Assembly: GCA_025174535.1 (NCBI GenBank)
Contig: JALBUN010000011.1
Span: 124,001-188,000 of the forward strand
Length of the DNA: 64,000 nt
Source of the DNA: Cantharellus purpuraceus
Taxonomy: Eukaryota; Basidiomycota; Agaricomycetes; Cantharellales; Hydnaceae
Direction of reading: 5' to 3'
The notes beneath the pieces are model-generated. The model made no database searches, was not told the DNA's origin, and worked only from the letters and a program-made list of their open reading frames with translations. Positions 59,478 to 64,000 of the stretch are shown here, one piece after another. Every line of letters begins with the position of its first letter. Positions within the stretch are counted from its first letter, which is position 1. Position numbers and translations under genes: made by a program.

Positions 59478-60244
59478 TTTTACTGAAAAGGATACCCTCT
59501 CAGTCGGATCCCTTGGCACCCCTGACATACGTGTGAATTGAGCGACCATAGCCCAGCAGTTGCTCAATACTGCTGCATAGCAACGTCAACGTTGTCATTA
59601 CCTCTCAATCATACATGTCCTTCTTGAACGCCACCGTTTCATCAGGGCACGTTACATTGGGCGCCGCCGACCTACGACTTCGTTTGGAATAGTGTGCTGA
59701 CTCCGGTTTGGGAGTGTGGTTCATTTATTTGTACTCAAGTGTAGAGGGAAGTGGTTGTGGATTAATCTTGATTTGCATGATGGCATGTAAAATCTCGAAT
59801 TCTAGCATGCGATGATGTTCCGGACGCTGGAGAGTACGATGGATATGACTGTTGAAGCCTGTCAGAACCGCGTATGCATGACAGGCTTCGACAGTCACAA
59901 CCGGCGTACTCTCTAGCGTCCTGAACATCATCGTATTATGGAGGATGCTGCGCAACTGGAGGCGTACCCCAGACGCACCCACGAACACAACAGCGGCCCA
60001 GGCGCATCAGCAACTTGCAGGGGCCCTGGTCCTCTCCTTCAATTGAGGGGAGGACCACGGTTCCGTAAGCACCCTCGTCGCGTCGTGTGCAGTGATTGGC
60101 GCGTCCGATGATAGCTGTAGGGTTGTTTCTGTGTGACTAGAGGCTTCTGGTGAGTTCGCCGTAAGTAGTAGCAACGAACGGGGGAAAACTGGTCTATATC
60201 CTCTTTCCGTACATTCATTTATAGTTATCTAACGGAACGCTTAT
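59478..60244. other. Intergenic with a long hairpin
   Basis: No gene is supported. It contains the 124-bp inverted repeat listed separately and a second, shorter palindromic stretch at about 60,028-60,056 (ggtcctctcc...ggggaggacc). Confidence 0.5.
59810..59933. repeat. Long imperfect inverted repeat (hairpin)
   Basis: Two arms of about 54 bp (59810-59863 and 59880-59933) pair around a ~16-bp loop, with roughly eight to ten mismatches that would mostly form G-U or isolated bulges in RNA. It is the strongest inverted repeat I see outside the transposon block. It may be a small MITE-like relic or a hairpin-RNA source. No target duplication is evident. Confidence 0.85.
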
Positions 60245-62210
60245 CTAAGGTTGTGAAACCAAGGGAATAGGCGGTGGTGTGGAAAATATAATGTAAGAAC
60301 ATAAGAAGCAACAATTAAAACAATTAGCATGCCATCGGAATGTCAGGACGGCGAGCGGGTCATTTGAGTGGCATGTGAGCAGACTAGGGACCCTGTTCTC
60401 CGCATAAGGAGCAGAGCTCCCTTGCCCCTCTCCGGGACTCAAAATGTTGTCCATCTCCGGGCAACCTCCTGGCTCACCAGAGCTTAGTAGGACTAGACAG
60501 CGACATCCACGAGCGAGGTGATAGGAATGGTGATCTTTGACCGCGGGTAGTAAGGCCCAGTCAAAATCGACAGGGTTGAGATCAGGTGTCGGCCGCATTC
60601 TCATGTAAAAGTTGGTGAAAATCGGTGTCTCTCGGATCTGTAATACATTTCCGTTTGTGTATAATTCGGTGCCTGGTGGTAAAAGAATTAGTAAATCGAC
60701 ATGGTACACGCACGCACGGCCGTTCGTGCCAAACTGTCGCATCACCACCAAGCCCATCGCCACCCGAGCATAGACCACATGTCGGTTCGGGAAATATATA
60801 TCAGACGCTTTGGTTCCCTGGAGCCAGATGGTGGGGAGGGTGGAATCACACAACTGCCCGACATACTAGGAAGCGAGGCGGTTGGGCCGCGAGGGGAGGT
60901 TGACAGCAGAGATCTCCTGGACGATGTGGAACCCATTTTTGATGAGAAACCTGACTATATGGAGGAGGAGGCACAAGATGTCGAGGTAGAGCCGGTACCT
61001 GTAATCATATTGGCAGCCAGTTTTCGAGCTAGTTGCTTGGAACATTACAGGAATTATACACAAGTCAAAGAGCGGAAACGGGTAAAACCTCAGTTGTCAA
61101 TCGAAAAATTTCATGACTCTGCAGTGATTGTCCACATCATAGTACTGGTTTGCTGATGGTGGTGACCTGCCACATGACACTGCTTCTTGTAAAGGCCAAT
61201 CCCATACTCGTTCAATGTTCCACGACAGGTCCATGTGGTATTTGCGCCTCTCCACCTGTTTTAATGCATGCTTAACCATCTTGGCGGACACTCTCGAATT
61301 CATATGATCCCCCCCCGCAGGTCCATAACCTGCCGCTTGCCCCATGGTGAACCACCAAATATTGTTGTTCATATCACCATATTTGAACATGGCCAGGAGG
61401 TTGTCAGGTCCCAAGGCCAAAATATGAGATGTTGACCAATGCGTCGTTTCAATAGGCTTTCAGGTTTGACGGCATCACTCCCAAGGGCCGCGCTGCGCAT
61501 GGGTGATGATGTTTGTCAGTGGTCTTGAGCGAGGTCAATAATCCGTCCCTTCTATACGTGTTGGGAATCCAGAGATAGCCAGCATGGTGACCTAGGTTGA
61601 TAACCAAACTAGCCACTGCCTGAAGTGGAATAAGTTGGAGGAGGCTAAGTTATGACGCTGGATTCTTGGAGTCCATTGAAGAAACACACCTTTTGAGCCA
61701 GCTGTTCTGGGTGAAAATAAGAACCCAGAGTGCAATCCAAGGTGCCGCTGCCATTGCAGCGACCTCGCTCGCACACACGCAACATTCCTTGGTGCACAAT
61801 AGAATGGAAAAGAACGGCTGAAGGAAGAAGCAAAGAGAAAACATTTAGCGTTTGAGGACACATGTGGCAGACCACCTGGCCAGGGAAACGAGCCCAAGTC
61901 AACTGTTCGGTGAGCTAACTTGACACATCTGCACACGCCGAAAGATAGATGAGTTCCCTTGTAGTCGCTTTTAGGTCGATTACCTGAAGGTTCAGTGTCC
62001 CAATCCTGTAATCACGCCAAACGAGCCAGCTCGTGGTTTCTCCGTCGACGGATCGAGTACTTCCCGTGCCAACGTCTCCCCTGTTGTAAAGTCGAGCTGA
62101 TGCCTTGGCCACTACCATGCATGCATGGCACGGGGTCAGTGAGTGTGCTCGGATTGTACCATAGATATTCCCAGTACGGCTGACTTGCAAGATCGAGGTT
62201 GGTAACATAC
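60245..62210 (-). other. Possible spliced gene or gene pair, unrecognised
   Basis: Minus-strand open segments with good splice signals occur. One example is LVVMRQFGTNG, a 54-nt intron (GTGCGT...CTAAT...CCAG), then TELYTNGNVLQIRETPIFTNFYMRMRP (60,720-60,590). Upstream segments include LAMFKYGDMNNNIWWFTMG (61,390-61,330), LDCTLGSYFHPEQLAQK (61,740-61,690) and WLVWRDYRIGTLNLQ (62,035-61,985). They do not join into a protein I recognise. It could be one or two small genes or a pseudogene. Confidence 0.3.
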
Positions 62211-62369
62211 ATTATGCCATTATGGCAAGATCAATAGCCTAATTGAAGTCACGGGCTTGCCGATATATCGTGTCCAAAGCTCCAAATCAATCGGTTTATC
62301 GTTACCTATTCAATATAATAACTAGTAATACACACAATGTCCTCGTCAACATGAATTAAAACCATCCCG

Positions 62370-64000
62370 TCACACCAGTTCAAAACCCTCGTCCTCCCCA
62401 TCACCTCCCTTTGCATCCCGTGCTCCAGCGTCATCTTCGACCGCGACAGACGACGACGACGAATCAGGATACACGACATCAAACGACTCCATGGCCATCG
62501 CGGCATCGCGCGCTGCTGGACTGCCAGACGCAGGCGCAGACACAGGTGTGACGCCATGCTCATCAGCCTCAATCTCCCCTTCTGCCACCAATGACGGCAG
62601 CTCAGGTGGCGTAGCCCCCGAGTCCAACTGCGAGGATCCAGAAAGAGGACTCGGCGACGGAGCGGATGCGAAAGCCCGGGACGAACCACTGTCCTCCGAC
62701 GCCGCCGCCTCGCCGGCATCAGCAGCACTGTCCAGCCGAACTTGAACAGCTTCATCCTCGTCCTCGCGCCGAGTGTCCTCGGTCGTCACACCATGTCCCT
62801 GACGGTCAACGCCTTCTTCCTGAGCAGGCAAACGCCCCAAATCTCGATCGTCTTCCAACAGCGATGAAGTGTCCTCCCCGACCACATCCCGCACCGGCCA
62901 TTGAGAAGCCTGTCCATCATCACCCGCATCAATGACATCAGCGGGAACCGCTTCCTTGTGTTTGTTAATCATCTCCGCCCGAGAGGGGATTATGGTCGAA
63001 ACGTCCGTCAGCGCGTCAGAATCATGACACGACGCCAACTCCGAGTCCGATACCCGAGGCTCAGCGTCAGTGGTCGTAGCACCCCCACCCTGCACAGACA
63101 GGGTCACACCAGAAGATTGCGACACAGATCCACCCGCAGGCTGCGGGGGATCAATGATCGGCGTGGTAGTAGAAGTAGCGGGAGGCGTCGCCAGTGTCCG
63201 AGGTTCAGCGTCAATCATGGTAGCATCCCCGCCCTGCGCAAACACACCCGAACCTGGAGACCGAGCCCCGGATTGACCCGCACATTGTGGTGTATTAAGG
63301 ATCGGCACGGTGGTCGAAGACGTCACTAGAGCATCCGCGCCTTCGGAAGGCGTGACAGTGGCATTTTCCTTCTTCCCCCACACGGTCGCCACACGCCGTT
63401 CCACGGTGTCCAAAGCCTCCTCCACGAGCCGCACAAATGACCGTCTCTCCTCTCTTACACGCTGGCTCCCACGACTCGAAACGGCATCAGCGAGCGTAAG
63501 CAACTTCGTCAACTCGTGGATGTACGTATGCACAGCCGCATTGGCCGGGGTGAACAGCAGCGTCGGCGTCGTATCCATATTCTCCTCTTGGTCTTGCTCC
63601 TTGAACTCGAGATGCTCGGGGAAACTGAACGTGTCCCTCAAGAACTGGAACCGGGCCCGCAGTGTCGCAATGGTAGCCACAGCATCGTTCCGCGCGGCGG
63701 CATCTGCGGAGCGAGAACGCCATCGCTGTTGAATGGTGCGTGCGGCGCGGTCGCGTGCGAGGTGGTTGCGTGGGATCTCGGCCCGACGAATTAAGGGGAC
63801 GCGAGAGGTATGTGAAACGGGCGTGGTAGGAGGAACATTGCCCGCGGGGCGAGATTGTTGAGGCTCGCGGGCAGTTTGTGTCTACAGATATGAAGATATG
63901 TCAACGATATAGATATAATGGTGAGAATGGGGACATACCGCCGCCTCGAGAGCCGTCTCTAACTTCCTTAGAAAACAAGCACTGTCATCTGGCACATTTG
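62370..64000 (-). CDS. BAG-domain protein with IQ motif (5' end beyond window)
   Basis: The visible exons are 63999-63939 (NVPDDSACFLRKLETALEAA) and 63881-62370. The second has an IQ-like motif (ARTIQQRWRSRSADAAA), a short helix (FQFLRDTFSFPEHLEF) and the BAG domain (AAVHTYIHELTKLLTLADAV, VREERRSFVRLVEEALDTVERRV), roughly 63,560-63,400. This pairing of IQ and BAG is known from fungal and plant BAG proteins, which act as Hsp70 nucleotide-exchange co-chaperones. The remaining ~330 residues are low-complexity Ser/Ala/Asp-rich sequence ending DEGFELV. The start codon lies to the right of the window. Confidence 0.82.

Noticed and set aside
62491..63794. Plus-strand frames opposite the BAG protein
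   Set aside because: Shadows; the minus strand has the recognisable IQ and BAG motifs.

Overview
The window looks like a piece of a filamentous basidiomycete genome, most likely Agaricomycetes. The genes are cut by many short introns (about 45-60 nt, GT...AG). The recognisable proteins are fungal ones: an ERT1-type Zn2Cys6/PAS regulator, MIC10, PEX3, a fungal-type PI-PLC, Ure2p-like GSTs and a BAG protein with an IQ motif. No bacterial features were seen. Exon boundaries below were inferred by eye from splice signals and family motifs.

Bases 1 to about 24,640 are a retrotransposon graveyard. Its core is two decayed copies of one Ty3/gypsy chromovirus, one on the minus strand (1667-7862) and one on the plus strand (7863-16970). 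Around them lie at least eight more whole or partial copies of the same ~0.5 kb LTR (LTR-A), other LTR families and Copia-like fragments. Insertion order can be read from nested LTRs with perfect 5-bp target-site duplications: ACTGT, CCGCT, CAACT, ATGGG and ACGAC. Many inactivating changes fit CpG to TpG/CpA decay. Both chromovirus copies carry an additional antisense gene between pol and the 3' LTR. It has its own TATA box and encodes a charged coiled-coil protein with a six-cysteine cluster that fits the Zn2Cys6 spacing. This is the most novel-looking item in the window.

From about 25 kb the sequence is single-copy and gene-rich. In order: an APH-family kinase-like gene; a small Cys-rich ORF; a class-B bHLH factor with CACGTG boxes upstream; a mitochondrial-carrier-like gene; two GSTs in a ~2.1 kb tandem duplication; MIC10; an unrecognised coiled-coil/Pro-Ala-rich gene; PI-PLC (PLC1); ERT1; a GH1 beta-glucosidase; a Gfo/Idh/MocA oxidoreductase; a DUF2461 protein; a doubtful small membrane ORF; PEX3; an unrecognised stretch; and a BAG-domain protein that runs off the right edge.

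The genes form no single pathway. Some neighbours are loosely connected: the regulator of gluconeogenesis ERT1 lies just downstream of a beta-glucosidase, which is divergent from a sugar-type oxidoreductase, and MIC10 and PEX3 are organelle-biogenesis genes.
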